This document shows positions 25,703 through 37,400 of a stretch of DNA of 64,000 bases, in pieces. This stretch comes from Numida meleagris (Eukaryota > Chordata > Aves > Galliformes > Numididae), in the NCBI RefSeq assembly GCF_002078875.1, contig NC_034409.1, forward strand, positions 63,233,800-63,297,799. The letters run 5' to 3'. The notes below the pieces were generated by a model, which did no database searches, was not told the origin of the DNA, and saw only the letters and a list, made by a program, of their open reading frames with translations. The position numbers and the translations under genes were made by a program. Positions within the stretch are counted from its first letter, which is position 1; every line of letters begins with the position of its first letter.

Positions 25703-26993
25703 AATATTCACCACATTTTTAGGTGTGACTTGAATGAAATACAGCTAATCTATGATACGTGAAGCTTGATAGAGATTTAATGCTCTGAAAGCATGTACAT
25801 TTGTTGTCTTGGAGGTGAGGACTGATCAGTTGTTTACATTCACATTTCGAAGCATGCCTCTCATAACACAAATTAGATGAACAATTAAAAAAAACAGATG
25901 GAATCATAAATAAAACTTGACCAAATATCAACAGTGACACAAAGAGCACTCTCCAATGGGTGTTATGGCAGAGCCCATCCTCACCCCACCCATCCTTTCA
26001 GGAAGAGCCTGGGTAAATAGATAAGCTTTCTTAGAGTGCAGAAGACCAACAAATTCAGCTGCTATAGACTGAATCTGGCAGTGAAATTTGTCGTCGAGGA
26101 TATTTTACTGACGTCTTCCCTCTGCCATCAATTAGGAGACACACAAGTGCAAAGATGTCAGTGCTGTGTTGTTAGGTAATGAAGGGTGAAGTTCATAGAA
26201 AGAGGTTAGGATGCATATGGAGGTTAAGTAGTTTGATTTGGGATAAATGATCCTATTTCTTGGGCTGGGCCACAGAAAAATCAATCTGTAGCATAGGTGC
26301 AGTGTGAACCATAAGGGCTTCCAGGTAACAAAGGTGTGAGGGAAAACTTGCCAAATAAGCACAGTTGCAACTAATTGAACAATGCATTGGTCACCAGTTC
26401 TATGAATGCAAAGTGTTTTTTGCAGATGGGAGAGCAAAGACAGATTAGCATTTGAGTGAGTCACGGGAGAAAGAAGAGACAGATCTGAACTGTTTAAGCT
26501 AAAAATCTATGCTCAACAGCTTTTGTTGTTTGAAATTTCCCCCCTGTATTTCTGACATCCTTAAGGCGGAATCAGAGGTCAGATCCACAGCTCTTCTTTT
26601 TCCCTGCCTCCTCTTGAACCGAGCAGTTTAACCATCTTAAATTAGTGTTTCTTTCCCCCCTTTATAAGAAATAGAGAAAATTCATCATGTTATGCCTCCT
26701 TGAGGGCAGGTCCTGTTTCAAATCACTCTGTTTTTCTTCTATCAGTATCACACACTATTTAGAACAGTGACCAGATTGTCCCCTACCTTTATAACATGCC
26801 TACTATAACAGGCCCTTGAGCTTGATCAGGAAACTTCAGTGCTGTCATAACTCAGACAATAATAATAATGTAGCAGTACCGGCAAGAAATTCTAAAACCA
26901 AAGTGCCTCAGATAATATTTGAGCTAACTGGTGATTTCAAATGGAAACTAGTCAAAGCTGGATTGTATGAAATGGTTTCAGCCTTGTAATCTT

Positions 26994-27372
26994 AGAATCA
27001 CAGAATGGTTTGGGTTAGAAAGGACCTCAAAGCCCACACAGTCTCAACCCCAATGCCATGGGCAGGGCTGCCACCCACCAGATCAGACTACCCAAGGCCC
27101 CATCCAACCTGGCCTTGAAACACTTCCAGGGATGGGACATTCACAGCTTCTCTGGGCAAGCTGTTCCACTGCCTCACAACTCTCTGAGTAAAAATTTCCT
27201 CCTAACATCTAACCTAAATCTCCCCTCTTTTAGTTTATCCCGTACATGTCTCAGTCACTATAAGACCATGTAAAAAGTCAGTCTCTATCTTGTTTATAAG
27301 ATCTCTTTAAATACTAAAGGGCTGCAATGAGGTCTTTCTAGAGCCTTCTCTTCTCTAGACTGAATAACTGTA
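26994..27372 (-). mobile_element. CR1 LINE fragment, antisense
   Basis: It begins AGAATCACAGAATGGTTTGG followed by GTTAGAAAGGACCTCAAAG, the inverted CR1 3' end. It continues through CCATCCAACCTGGCCTTGAA, ACTTCCAGGGATGGGACATT and GGGCAAGCTGTTCCACTGCC, then the CTCTTTTAGTTTATCC and CACTATAAGACC blocks. It is a 5'-truncated copy of about 380 bp, moderately diverged. Confidence 0.92.
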
Positions 27373-29415
27373 TTTGCTATTACCAAATTTTTTACTGGGT
27401 TATAACTTTATCTAAATTCAGCGCTTGACATAAAATTCAAAGGGTGCTGAATCTCTCTGAGCAATATCTGAGGCAGACGGTGTCACTGCCTGTATTCCTA
27501 ATGCAGCAGAGTTACTTTCTGCTGTAGAGTGTAGGGTCCTCACATTGAGTTTCAGGATAGTGTTACTGAAATAATTAGAACATTTGTTGTTGACTTCAAC
27601 ATGTTTGTAATTATCCTGCCTCTCCAGCAAGGCAGAATGTCTGTAATTATTCTTCCCTAGTGTGGTGGGAAATGTTGTTGCACACAGATGTGGTGCTCAG
27701 TGTCCTCTACTTGAGTTGTGCATGTGAAGTATGATAGACTTGGCACTAATGCTTTACCAGAATGGCTTGTCAATAATGCTTGCAGGTTACATTGTCTTTT
27801 CTCATGTCAGAAACACAGAGACATAGTCAACACTGCTATTTTTTCCTTTTGATTGTCATTTAAATCAGGAGCATCCACCTTTGGTAAGAAAGCATAGTCA
27901 CCATTTTACCTGAATGTTTAGTAAGAAGCGTCACATATCAGAAGGCTTGGCATACTTCTTTGAGATCATGCTGTGCTCTCATTGCCTGAGATAGCTGGAA
28001 CTGCTAACTGTAGAGAAGGACTTGTCTGCAAAGATTTTGAACAGTTATGCAGAAGGTGAAAAATAGATATAAGGTTAGTTTAATTTGATTGTGAGGTGTG
28101 TCCATGCTAGGCAGGAAGGCTCCAAAGGTGGAGAAAAACCACAAGCATGGACCATTGGATATCCATTTGCCTGATACAGAGGACTGAAGTCCTGGCTTTG
28201 TGCTTTGTTATTTACTCTTGGTCTAGACAATGTTAAAAGATGTAGGCAAGTGGAAATAAAGAATCTGGGAAGACTGATACTGCTTGTGATGTGAAGTTAC
28301 GGAGAGCTGCCTCAATCTTCTTGTGATCTAAAATGTACAGTGGAGGGTACATGAATTTATATGCCTACATATGTTTTACTCTCTTTGTGAAATAAGCTTG
28401 TCACTCTAGGGAGAAGGGGACTTAGAAAGGTAAGGAAAGGGGAGCAACATGCCAGCCAACTTACGGTGAATGACCTTAGTGCATGAGGACTAAGAGATCA
28501 GTGGGAGGAGCACTGTCATCTGAAGCATGTGTTTTTCATGGGAAGAAGTGGTAGTTGTCAAGCTTCATCCATCATTCCTTTGACCGAATTTCTCATGGAA
28601 AGCCAGTTGCAGTTAAGGTGACTCTGCTGAATCTCTTCATAATTGATCATGTTATCGGTTTGCTCACAGCGCACTCATGAGCCTGTTACGGCCGACCTCA
28701 GCCTGCATTTTCAGCTTGTTCTACTGTCAGTCTGTGATGGCTGCTCCCTATTTCCAGGTTATGTAGGATGTTTTGTTCATCCATGCTGGTGAAAAGAATT
28801 GAATACTGTGATCTGTAAAGGCGGAGCCCCTATCTCCACTGTTTTGCTGCAGGAAACCTCTCTGATACACAGTGAGGCAGTGTACATACTTACAAGGATA
28901 TTGAGAGACTGTCAGCTTTCTTAACAGATGATCTATGTGATGTGTCCAAGGACAGGAAATACATATCTGCTTTCATTTGACTTATTTAATGAGTACCATT
29001 TGGTGGAAGCTTTTGGCTCAGAGTATTTTTTTTTCTTTCCTTTTTTAGTTTTCTGAGCAACTGGAGGTTTCAAAAAGGCATTTTAAAGAGGCTTTTAAAA
29101 ATAGTTGTTCTCCTTGCTATCTAGGAGGGTTCTGTGTGGGTGCAGAGAGTAGGATAAATGCTTCATTCTCTTGTGATCTCTCTGCAAATAGAGCTCCTGA
29201 GCCATAGGCACTGGGAATTGACTCATTCATGGCCATTATCCTGCTGCCACAGGCTAGGAGCAAAGGTCCTGTGCCCTTATGTTTGCAGTTCAGAGCTAAA
29301 CAGATCATAGGCTTCTTGAAGACAGAAAATCTTCCTAGTGAATTGTCCTTCTGTGGTCACTTTGCCAATGCAGTTTTATTCTCTTTCCTCTGAAAATGAA
29401 AGATTTCATTGGTTT

Positions 29416-29462
29416 ATTATTATATTATTATTGTTGTTATTATATTGTTATTATTATTATAT
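29416..29462. repeat. ATT-rich trinucleotide repeat
   Basis: Imperfect TTA/ATT and TTG units fill the interval. It is low-complexity intronic sequence. Confidence 0.85.
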
Positions 29463-30978
29463 GCTTTCTTGTCCTAGACCTTAATGAAATATTGAACCCT
29501 TTTAAAATCACTTCCAGACAACAGAAAATGTTTTTCCTTGCTTTCTCTGCCTCATCTATTTTTAATTCTTCTTCTCCCTTTCCCGCTACTGTAACCCTTC
29601 ACGGGTATGCTTCTCCTGGTTTTCACCACCTTTGAGAGGAGCTCTTTCTTTTGCACAGAGAGTTCCAAGCTCTTGAAGTGGCGCATGAAAGTAACAAATT
29701 AAATCCTTCAGTGCACTAAGGCCAAGGAAAGTTGCACTGGATGAAAATGCTGCTCAAGGCCTGGCAAATGGCTCAGCCATGTTGGGCTTTAGCTTCCATT
29801 TTAAAGCAAAATTAGACTATTTGAATCTCTGCAGAATCTGTATTTCTTTCAGAAAAGAAAAAACAGTACTACCACTAGGCAATGTGTGAGGCTTGGACTT
29901 GAAGAGTCTGATTCATGACTAAATCAAAATATTTTCATTTTCTTTTAATGTTATTTTTTGAATCACAACTGTGGTTGTTTTGACTGTGCAAGCAATTTTT
30001 TCTGTATATGTGTTGTAGAGCTATCTTAAATGACTACATAATTAAGGGTGACTTTGTAACCATCTTATCTCTCAGACCACTGCTCGAAGCAAAGTAAATG
30101 AATGTCCTGATTGGGCTTGGCACATTTTAGCTTCCTATTTCACTTTCCTTGCACAAAAAGATAACAGGAATGCAGGCCTTTCACTTTATCTCATACAGTG
30201 GTAATGCACCTCGGCAAAGATTTGAATGGGTCATGGGATTATTAGGATTGTAATGTCTTGCTTTCTTTTTCAAGTAGGATGAAACTAATTGTAATCATCG
30301 GTTGGGTTAGAAGAACACAATGGGATCTCAGCTGTAGGCTTTCATCACAGCAGAGATCTCGTATGATTTGGCCTGGCAGGGCTCTGGGCTCACAAAGGTT
30401 TTGTAGGTGTCAGATGTTTGGCACTCAGAACTGAGCACTGAGAGCCGTCGTTAATGCTTGTGTCTCCCTGCTTTCTAGTCTCTCAGTTCTAGAATACTGT
30501 CTGCATTTAAAGCATGTTATCGTGCACTCTATGATTCTGTGATTCTGTATTTAGAGGGGTCTAATGAAAAGCTACTTAGCTAAGTCCTAATTTCAGTTAT
30601 GGGGCCCTGAGTGATAGGCTGCTCAAACTGTTGAGTGCATTCTGGCAGGATCATGATGAAGTCCAGCAGGATGTCTGCTTAGCTATCGGGCTGGGGTTTT
30701 ATGGTCTTGGTATTTTCTAGGAGCAAGCTGAAAGTGTGATGAGGCTGCTGCCTTCACTATTACCATTTTGTAATTTTTGTTTTTGAAAAATAACACAAAA
30801 CCAAGCTTTGAAATGAGGTGTCTCAACTCAATAGTTTATTTTCTAAACACCATATGGAGCAGCCTTGGCAAGGCATGCTTACTGCGCTGTGGTCATCTGC
30901 TTTTTTGAGATTTTTTCAGTCACACTGTCCTATGTGCTACAGCCCCTTTATTTCCCTCTCTCTAATGCTTTGTTGCAG

Positions 30979-31125
30979 GCTGTCCTACCAGAGAAATGAT
31001 GATGATGAGGAAGAAGCTGCCAGAGAACGTCGTCGACGAGCTCGACAGGAAAGGCTGCGGCAAAAGGAAGAAGGAGATGCATCAGGGGAAGTAACAGAGA
31101 AATCAGAAGTTAATGCCCAGAACAG
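30979..31125 (+). CDS. CALD1: CALD1 exon: common N-terminal acidic/basic segment
   Basis: This 147-nt exon follows a strong pyrimidine tract ending TTGTTGCAG and ends CAG|GTAAAT. It encodes LSYQRNDDDEEEAARERRRR followed by ARQERLRQKEEGD and ASGEVTEKSEVNAQN. Its first G completes the split codon from either start exon (Lys from the exon at 9479, or Arg from the MDDF exon in the known protein). It ends in AG, finished by the T at 32724 to give Ser. The segment belongs to the N-terminal myosin-binding region common to all caldesmon isoforms. One residue (GDA against GDV in chicken, from memory) hints at a species difference. Confidence 0.97.
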
Positions 31126-32723
31126 GTAAATGTTTGATGTTTACTGACAAGCCAGCTGTACTTTTTGTTCAGAGGAGAGAAATATTTTGAAAGGGCCTGT
31201 CTTGCTGCTTAAATTTCAAGCACTAGATTTGGCCATCCTTGCAGTGAGACGGACCTAACCCCATGACAAGTGCCACCAACTTAGTCTGCACAACGTGGTG
31301 AGAGCACTGCTGAGGCTGGGCTTGAGGCCTAGCTCTGTGACACATTCCCAGAGTGTCTTTGAGGCTGTCTATGGGTAACTCATCTGGAGCTTAGGGAGGG
31401 AAATGCCTCCAATACATTCTGCTGTCTCATTCCCTGAGGCACGCCTGTGTCTGCTAGGTTGCATTTGGTGTTTTGCCTCACAAACCTCCTTGTAATCCAG
31501 CTTTTTTTTTTTATATATGGACAGCCAAAAAAGTGTAGTGATCCCGCTTATGGGGGCCATGGTGTCACTGGGAAAAGGCACATGAGAGACTCCTAGGCCT
31601 TAAGCTATGGCTGGGATATGCCTTGTAAGGAGGGTGTGAGCACTGGACACCAGCCCCCACCTGCCACTGGCAGGGTCACATAGCTCTAAACAACAGAAAA
31701 GCTGATGGAGTGAGCTCTGCTTGTCACAAACTGAGAGGGCAGTGTTAGCCTTTCAGTCTATCTACTATTGGTTTAGTCTCACATAGTAACAAATAATACA
31801 TCCAGATTTCTATTAGCCATAACACATAATTAATAGAAGATTAGCAAACTAATAGATATTTAGATCAAGCAGCATATTGTTAAATAAAACAAGAAAATGG
31901 CAACATATCTGATTACAGGTTAATCTTTTTCAAGTATAAGACAAACAGAAAGAGTTAGAAAGAAGGAGCAAACCTGCATGTAGGAGAATTAAAGAGCTGA
32001 ATTTTGAAGGAGTTAAAAAACCTCCTCGCACTGAGAGTGAGATCCAGTCCTGATACCTATAAGTGCTGAATGGCATAGCTTAAATTAAGAGCTGTGCTCA
32101 CTCCATTCTCTAAGAAATTTATGTCCCTGAACAGATCACAGCTGCACTGCACCCTAAATTGCCAGGTTATCTCATTATAGACTGTGTCTGTGGATTTGCT
32201 CCTGGATGGGATTAACCATTTTCTCATTATTAGAGAATGTCACTGAAGTTAGAAGGTATCTTCCTTGTGTAGCATCTTCCAAAATTTTGTCTGTGCATGA
32301 CAAGGAGTTCTCGTGTATGCCTCTGGCAAAGCTGAAGGGGGCCTTAAAGATAGCTGAGATCTATCAAATATTCTGCTGCAGGGTGCAGAGTGGGAGGATG
32401 AATTTTTCAAGCTTGTTTATATTTCATCTGTCCCAAGCATCAGGTCAGTAAGGTCAGTTAGACTCATGGGGACTGTCGGAGCGGCTGTCAGGGTTTGCCT
32501 AGAAGGAAACCTTTCCAGACTCTGACATTGTGAAATGCCACATTCCTATACATGTAGATATGCCAAAAGTAATCCCATGAACCATTTTACTAAAATTTGA
32601 ATTATTGAACCTGTTGTGTTTTCAAACCATAGAACGATCTTACAGTGATTTTTCTTTTCTAGAAACAGCTAAGTGCATACATTGTTAGAAAGCTTTTCTA
32701 ATTATGTTGTCACTTTTGTGTAG
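31126..32723 (+). other. CALD1: CALD1 intron (1.6 kb)
   Basis: The intron begins GTAAAT and ends TTTTGTGTAG. I see no element or exon inside; content is generic AT-rich sequence with a short T run near 31501. Confidence 0.9.
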
Positions 32724-33723
32724 TGTGGCAGAAGATGAAACGAAACGTAGTACAGATGATGAAGCTGCATTGTTGGAGAGACTGGCAAGACGGGAAGAGA
32801 GACGCCAAAAACGTCTACAGGAAGCCCTGGAACGTCAAAAGGAATTTGACCCAACGATCACAGATGGGAGCTTGTCAGTGCCCAGCAGGAGAGAAGTAAA
32901 CAATGTGGAAGAAAATGAGACCACAGGGAAAGAGGAAAAGGTTGAAACACGCCAAGGACGCTGTGAGATTGAGGAAACAGAAACAGTTACCAAATCATAT
33001 GAAAGGAACAATTGGAGGCAAGATGGAGAAGAAGAGGGAAAAAAAGAAGAAAAAGACGTGGAAGAGGAGAAACCAAAGGAGGTACCCTCAGAGGAAAATC
33101 AGGTAGATGTGGCAGTAGAAAAGTCCACAGATAAAGAAGAAGTGGGAGAAACAAAACCTCTAGCGGTAAATGCAGAGAATGATACAAATGCTATCCTAGA
33201 AGGGGAGCAGAGTATAACTGATGCTGTAGATAAAGAGAAGGAAGAGGCTGAGAAAGAAAGGGAGAAACTTGAGGCAGAAGAGAAGGAGAGGTTAAAGGCA
33301 GAAGAAGAAAAGAAGGCAGCTGAAGAAAAACAGAAAGCAGAGGAGGAAAAGAGGGCAGCTGAGGAAAGAGAGCGGGCTAAAGCAGAAGAGGAGAAGAGAG
33401 CAGCTGAGGAAAGAGAGAGGGCTAAGGCAGAACAGGAGAGGAAAGCAGCTGAGGAGAGGGCTAAGGCAGAACAGGAGAGGAAAGCAGCTGAGGAGAGNGA
33501 GAGGGCTAAGGCAGAACAGGAGAGGAAAGCAGCTGAGGAGAGGGCTAAGGCAGAACAGGAGAGGAAAGCAGCTGAGGAGAGAGAAAGGGCTAGGGCAGAA
33601 GAGGAAAAGAGGGCAGCTGAAGAAAAGGCTAAGATAGAGGCAGAAAAATTAAAGGAAAAGAAAAAGATGGAAGAGAAGAAAGCACAAGAGGAAAAAGCTC
33701 AAGCAGATTTCCTAAGAAAACAG
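32724..33723 (+). CDS. CALD1: CALD1 large exon: N-terminal domain plus h-caldesmon central helix
   Basis: This 1000-nt exon starts after TGTGTAG with the T that completes Ser, then VAEDETKRSTDDEAALLERL. It ends CTAAGAAAACAG|GTACAG in phase 0. The first 126 codons, to Gln at 33102, are common to all isoforms. The next 207 codons are the smooth-muscle-specific insert. They include KEKEEAEKEREKLEAEEKER and a run of 13- and 15-residue EERERAKA-type repeats that form a long single alpha-helix, the spacer between the myosin- and actin-binding ends in h-caldesmon. An internal donor after 33102 removes the insert in non-muscle l-caldesmon. Base 33498 is N, within an AGN codon (Arg or Ser). Confidence 0.97.
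33100..33108 (+). promoter_or_regulatory. CALD1: Internal competing 5' splice site (l-caldesmon donor)
   Basis: CAG|GTAGAT lies in frame between Gln and Val codons with the cut after 33102. Using it removes 621 nt (207 codons) and joins in phase 0 to any of the following exons, which all start in phase 0 up to 39216. Alternative use of two donors in one exon is established for the caldesmon genes of mammals, and the predicted short product matches l-caldesmon size here. Confidence 0.88.
33376..33627 (+). repeat. CALD1: Coding tandem repeats of 39 and 45 bp (central helix)
   Basis: Units start at GCT-A(A/G)(A/G)-GCA-GAA: 33376-33420 (45 bp), 33421-33459 (39), 33460-33504 (45), 33505-33543 (39), 33544-33588 (45) and 33589-33627 (39). 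Peptide units are 13 or 15 residues, differing by an extra ER pair. The block 33421-33504 and the block 33505-33588 are 84-bp copies that differ only at the N and one synonymous G/A. The four units in these two copies carry EQER where the flanking units carry EEEK. Confidence 0.95.
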
Positions 33724-34374
33724 GTACAGTAAACATTTTGCACCAAAATAAGACACCTGTGGTTTGTGAGAAATGTAATGCAAGAAAAAAAAAGATTGAA
33801 TTGAGATTTCCTCACAGATTTGTTCCTGCATTTAAACAACTAATACTCATACTCTTCGTTTTTTTCTTTTTGAAATAAAACTCCTTGCTTCTGCTTACCA
33901 ATAATGAAATGCACAACATGCCTGTTCTCACTCCATTGCTCAGAGCAAACCTTGCATGTTCAGACCTCCGCATGTTTTTTGCTGCCTTTTTTCTCAGTTG
34001 CTATAAGCTGGCCTGATGAAGTAAGACATAAGGTTGAGGCAAACACAACTCGACACAAAATATTATCAGCACCTGGTAAACTGTGTGAGGAATGTGTGTG
34101 TTAAATGCAATCACAAGAAAGGGCTCTCTGCTGGGACATGTGAGCATGATGCCACGCAAGTGAGAAAAGCCCAGACGGGAGAATGGGAACGTTTGTAGAG
34201 GGTGGAGGGAGCACGGCTGTACACGCAGATGTGGGCACAACAGCACATGAAGGACATGTGGCTGCACACAGGATTGGTACATGAGCACAGTGTGGAGAAA
34301 CAAAAGTGCTTGTAGAATGATGTTTTCGTATCATATTTTAAACAAAAATTATTAAAAACTCCAAGATGAAGCAG
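33724..34374 (+). other. CALD1: CALD1 intron (0.65 kb) with weak acceptor
   Basis: The intron starts GTACAG and ends at ...AAGATGAAGCAG. The last 35 bases before the acceptor are A-rich, not pyrimidine-rich, so the 3' splice site is weak. No other feature is recognised. Confidence 0.85.
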
Positions 34375-34452
34375 GAAGAAAAAGAGGTTAAAGTGGAAGC
34401 TAAGAAGGAAAGCTTACCAGAGAAGCTTCAACCTACCTCCAAAAAAGATCAG
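34375..34452 (+). CDS. CALD1: CALD1 78-nt cassette exon (h-caldesmon-associated)
   Basis: Twenty-six codons read EEKEVKVEAKKESLPEKLQP then TSKKDQ, in phase 0 at both ends, with donor CAG|GTAATT. It continues the charged helix from the end of the 1000-nt exon. As I remember the chicken protein, the first residues there are EEDKEAK, so this copy looks one residue shorter. Symmetrical phase and the poor acceptor fit an optional exon; in mammals the equivalent exon is included in smooth-muscle h-caldesmon and is variable in l-forms. An upstream AG at 34364-34365 would add three codons (MKQ) in frame. Confidence 0.92.
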
Positions 34453-37400
34453 GTAATTTATAAACTGTTGATGTAGTTGTTGTAAGAAAACTTGAGATAA
34501 GAAAAAAAATAAGGGACCTATATCTGAATGTTGCTTGTACAGCAAAGTACTTAAACATGTGCTTTACTTCAAGAACATGAGTAATCCCGCTGAAATAAAT
34601 AGATGAAGCTACTTATGTGCTTAGCATTAAGTATATGCTTAAGTATTTTGGGTTTTTTTGCGGCCTTAGAACCAAGTTCTGTTTGTCTTAGAACAAATAT
34701 TTCAGTCAAACTCACTTTTGTCAATAATGCAAGGAAGGCTTGCACCTTAGGGATGAATTTTTCAGGACTGTATCAACTAATCATCCTTCCCTGGTTTCCT
34801 CTCACTTTACTGTGAACTTTTCCCCTATGAGACCTACTCTTAAAATAGTAATAATAATAATCTAGGCCCTTTGGCCACTTGACTAATCATTTTCCCCAAA
34901 GCTGCAATGTCACATAATATAAACTGTGCATACCCAAGATTCTTCTTTTGTTTTAAAGAGAAAATCTACAAAAATTACTGCATTGCATTTCCACTCCAAA
35001 CACAGGAGCTGGTGCCATGGTGTTTTACTGTATGGTAAGTAATTAAGATTTGGGAACCACTTACTCTTCAGGTTACAGCTGACAAACAGGGAGCTGTGTT
35101 CAATGTTATGCAGCCCCTGTGCTTTTGGGTCAGTGCACAAGGTATTAAAATAGCCCTTGATCCTGCTCAGACATTGAGACCGGTCAGGATCTTACAGGTT
35201 TGCACCAGTATGGGTTCAAACAGGTTCATGGGGCTCTCTTAAAGAGCCACAACGCAGAGATTTAGTGACAGGTAGTTTGTGCCTGTCCATCTGCCTGGGA
35301 GTGCTGAGAGCTACAGAGGGGTCTTCTCTATTGTCCTTAGTTGTTGGAAAGCAATTTGATCAATTTAGAACATGCTGTAGAAGCTTAGCTCCCCCTCAGA
35401 GAGAGGTGAAGGCAAATCATGTCGCAGGGTTCTAGGTCCAGTTACGTGACTTATTGTCCATATTTTTAGTAGAATACAGGTGAGATTGAAAAGATAAAGT
35501 GATTAAGATGATTGGAAGAAAGGTTCCAAAATGAGAGAGACTGGCAATGTGCTAAAATAACTTAGTCTAGAAAGGGAAAGTGTTCAATGAGAGCTGGGAC
35601 ATACATCAAAATAGTGCTTTAGAAAAACTTAACAGTCGCTGTACTCCAAATTACCCTGATTGTGAAACCAGAGGAAGGAACTGCGCAGAAAATAAGGATT
35701 ATATTAAAAAAAATTGTTATATGACAGAAGCAGCTTGTAATATTCACCGTTGCACACAATCTGTGAATGTTACAATTAAATGCATAAAACGGGCTATAAA
35801 TATTTGACCACAAATGTTGATTTGGGGGTGGGGAGGGCTTAAGACACAGTATCATGCTTATGTTTGCCTGGAGATCACTCAACTGTCAGTGGAACTCCTG
35901 TCATCCTTTTAAGACATGCCCACAAGATTGGGTTTTCCCGGAAATTGTCATGACTTTTGAAAGTGATTTCAGTGCTTCCATTTTGGGATGCTCAAGTTGA
36001 GACAATTTAAGGGAATCCCACTTTTGGTGCAATGCTGAAAGGTGAAACTTTTGCATGTGTGTCAAGCTGAACTTTTGAAATATCCTGCTCAGTTTTGAAA
36101 ATCTCAGTTGTTGCTTCTTAGCTTGTGAAGAAAAAATGACAATCTCAGACTCCAAACAAAGTTGTGATCAGGTTCCTATCTCCACTCCTTCCCCTCATGC
36201 AAAGAGTAAAATTCAATGAGACTTATTTTAGACACATATACGCAATTAAGAGGATAGCAGAATATTGTGAGCAAGATTCCTGAGGGAATACTCTCTTCAC
36301 ATAACCAGATTTTGCTTCTGTAACTGTGCAACACGAGCACATATCCATTCTTAATGTGACTAAAATCCTGCCCTCAAAGCTCAGATTTTGATCAGATTAG
36401 CAAACAAATTCTGTCTCCTTCTCTGAACTGCCCCACGATTTTGGGTTCTCAAAACTGTGCTGGAAAGCTCATAAGAACAAGCTTTCTCATGATGTGAGAC
36501 TCCTGGTATTTCCTGCTTCTAGTTTGGCTAGACGTGCTGCAGCAGTTGCTTTTCTCATGGTATTTGGGTGTAGCAGTTCACTCTAAATGGAAGGCCTAGA
36601 CTTAGATGCCCACAGCTTTTAAGGCACTGAAATGCCTTAGAAATGGAGTCCAAGTGAGAGCTCCATGTGTCAAACAGTTCCAACCTCAGTTATCAATCCA
36701 ATGTAGTGTGAAGTTCTTCAAGCTCTAGATTTAGAAATCTTGACTCAAATGTTAGCATAAGAGCCTAACAGGAAGTTAGTATGGAGAAAGATTAAAATAT
36801 AAATCATTTATGTTGAAAATTAGCTAAGCTAAGCATGGTTTTGGTCATGTTCTCTCTTGACTTGAGGCTCAAGATTTGAGGGAGGATGTGCATTGTTTTC
36901 AGTTCAGGTAATACCACCCACCCACTCCAGCTGGAATCAGAGCAGACCTTTTCACTAAATTCAGCAGAAACTGAATCAGCCTGTAATTCAGGAAAGCACT
37001 GAGACAAGGGAAAATACTTTTTCTGTTGTATTCCTCTGGAGTGGGACATAATGGTTTTCTGTTCCTGTGCTAATCAATCACAGTTTTGGCATTAAAATTA
37101 GTAGGAGAATTATTGGACCTGAAAGCTGTGAAATATTTCTTTAATATCTTGTTTTATCATCTTTTTGAATAAGGGAGCCAAGCTGCATTAATGGTTTTCT
37201 CAAATGTGTGCACATTGCCATAAATCCTGCTAGCTTCTGAAATGTTATTTCCTAACCTATTATTTTTTAAACTATATTGTTTCAATATTAGTTTTCTCAG
37301 CAATGTCAATTAAGATGTAAGAGATAGGACTCTCCCCAGTGGACTTCAATACATCAGGCAACTGGAAGTATCAGTTTTTTAATGAGACATAGAAAGGTCT

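Larger units (their letters stand above)
9526..30978 (+). other. CALD1: Large CALD1 intron (21.5 kb)
   Basis: This separates the non-muscle start exon from the first common exon. I found no additional caldesmon exon; the MDDFERR-type start exon is not here. It holds CR1 fragments at 17095 and 26994, an ancient CR1 at 25145, a MIR-like SINE tail at 19808, an AT dinucleotide run at 15232, a TTTG/TTGC-rich run at 20625, T-rich stretches at 11843 and 24369, a 12-C tract at 25691 and an ATT-rich run at 29416. The rest is unremarkable sequence without recognisable genes. Confidence 0.85.

Noticed and set aside
30525..30549. ATTCTATG-like string resembling a CR1 tail
   Set aside because: CTATGATTCTGTGATTCTG alone is too short, with no CR1 body upstream.
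1..30978. Smooth-muscle start exon encoding MDDFERR...
   Set aside because: I looked for an ATGGATGA(T/C)TT(T/C)GA-type start and the following basic sequence and found none; the few GATGATTT hits continue into unrelated sequence.
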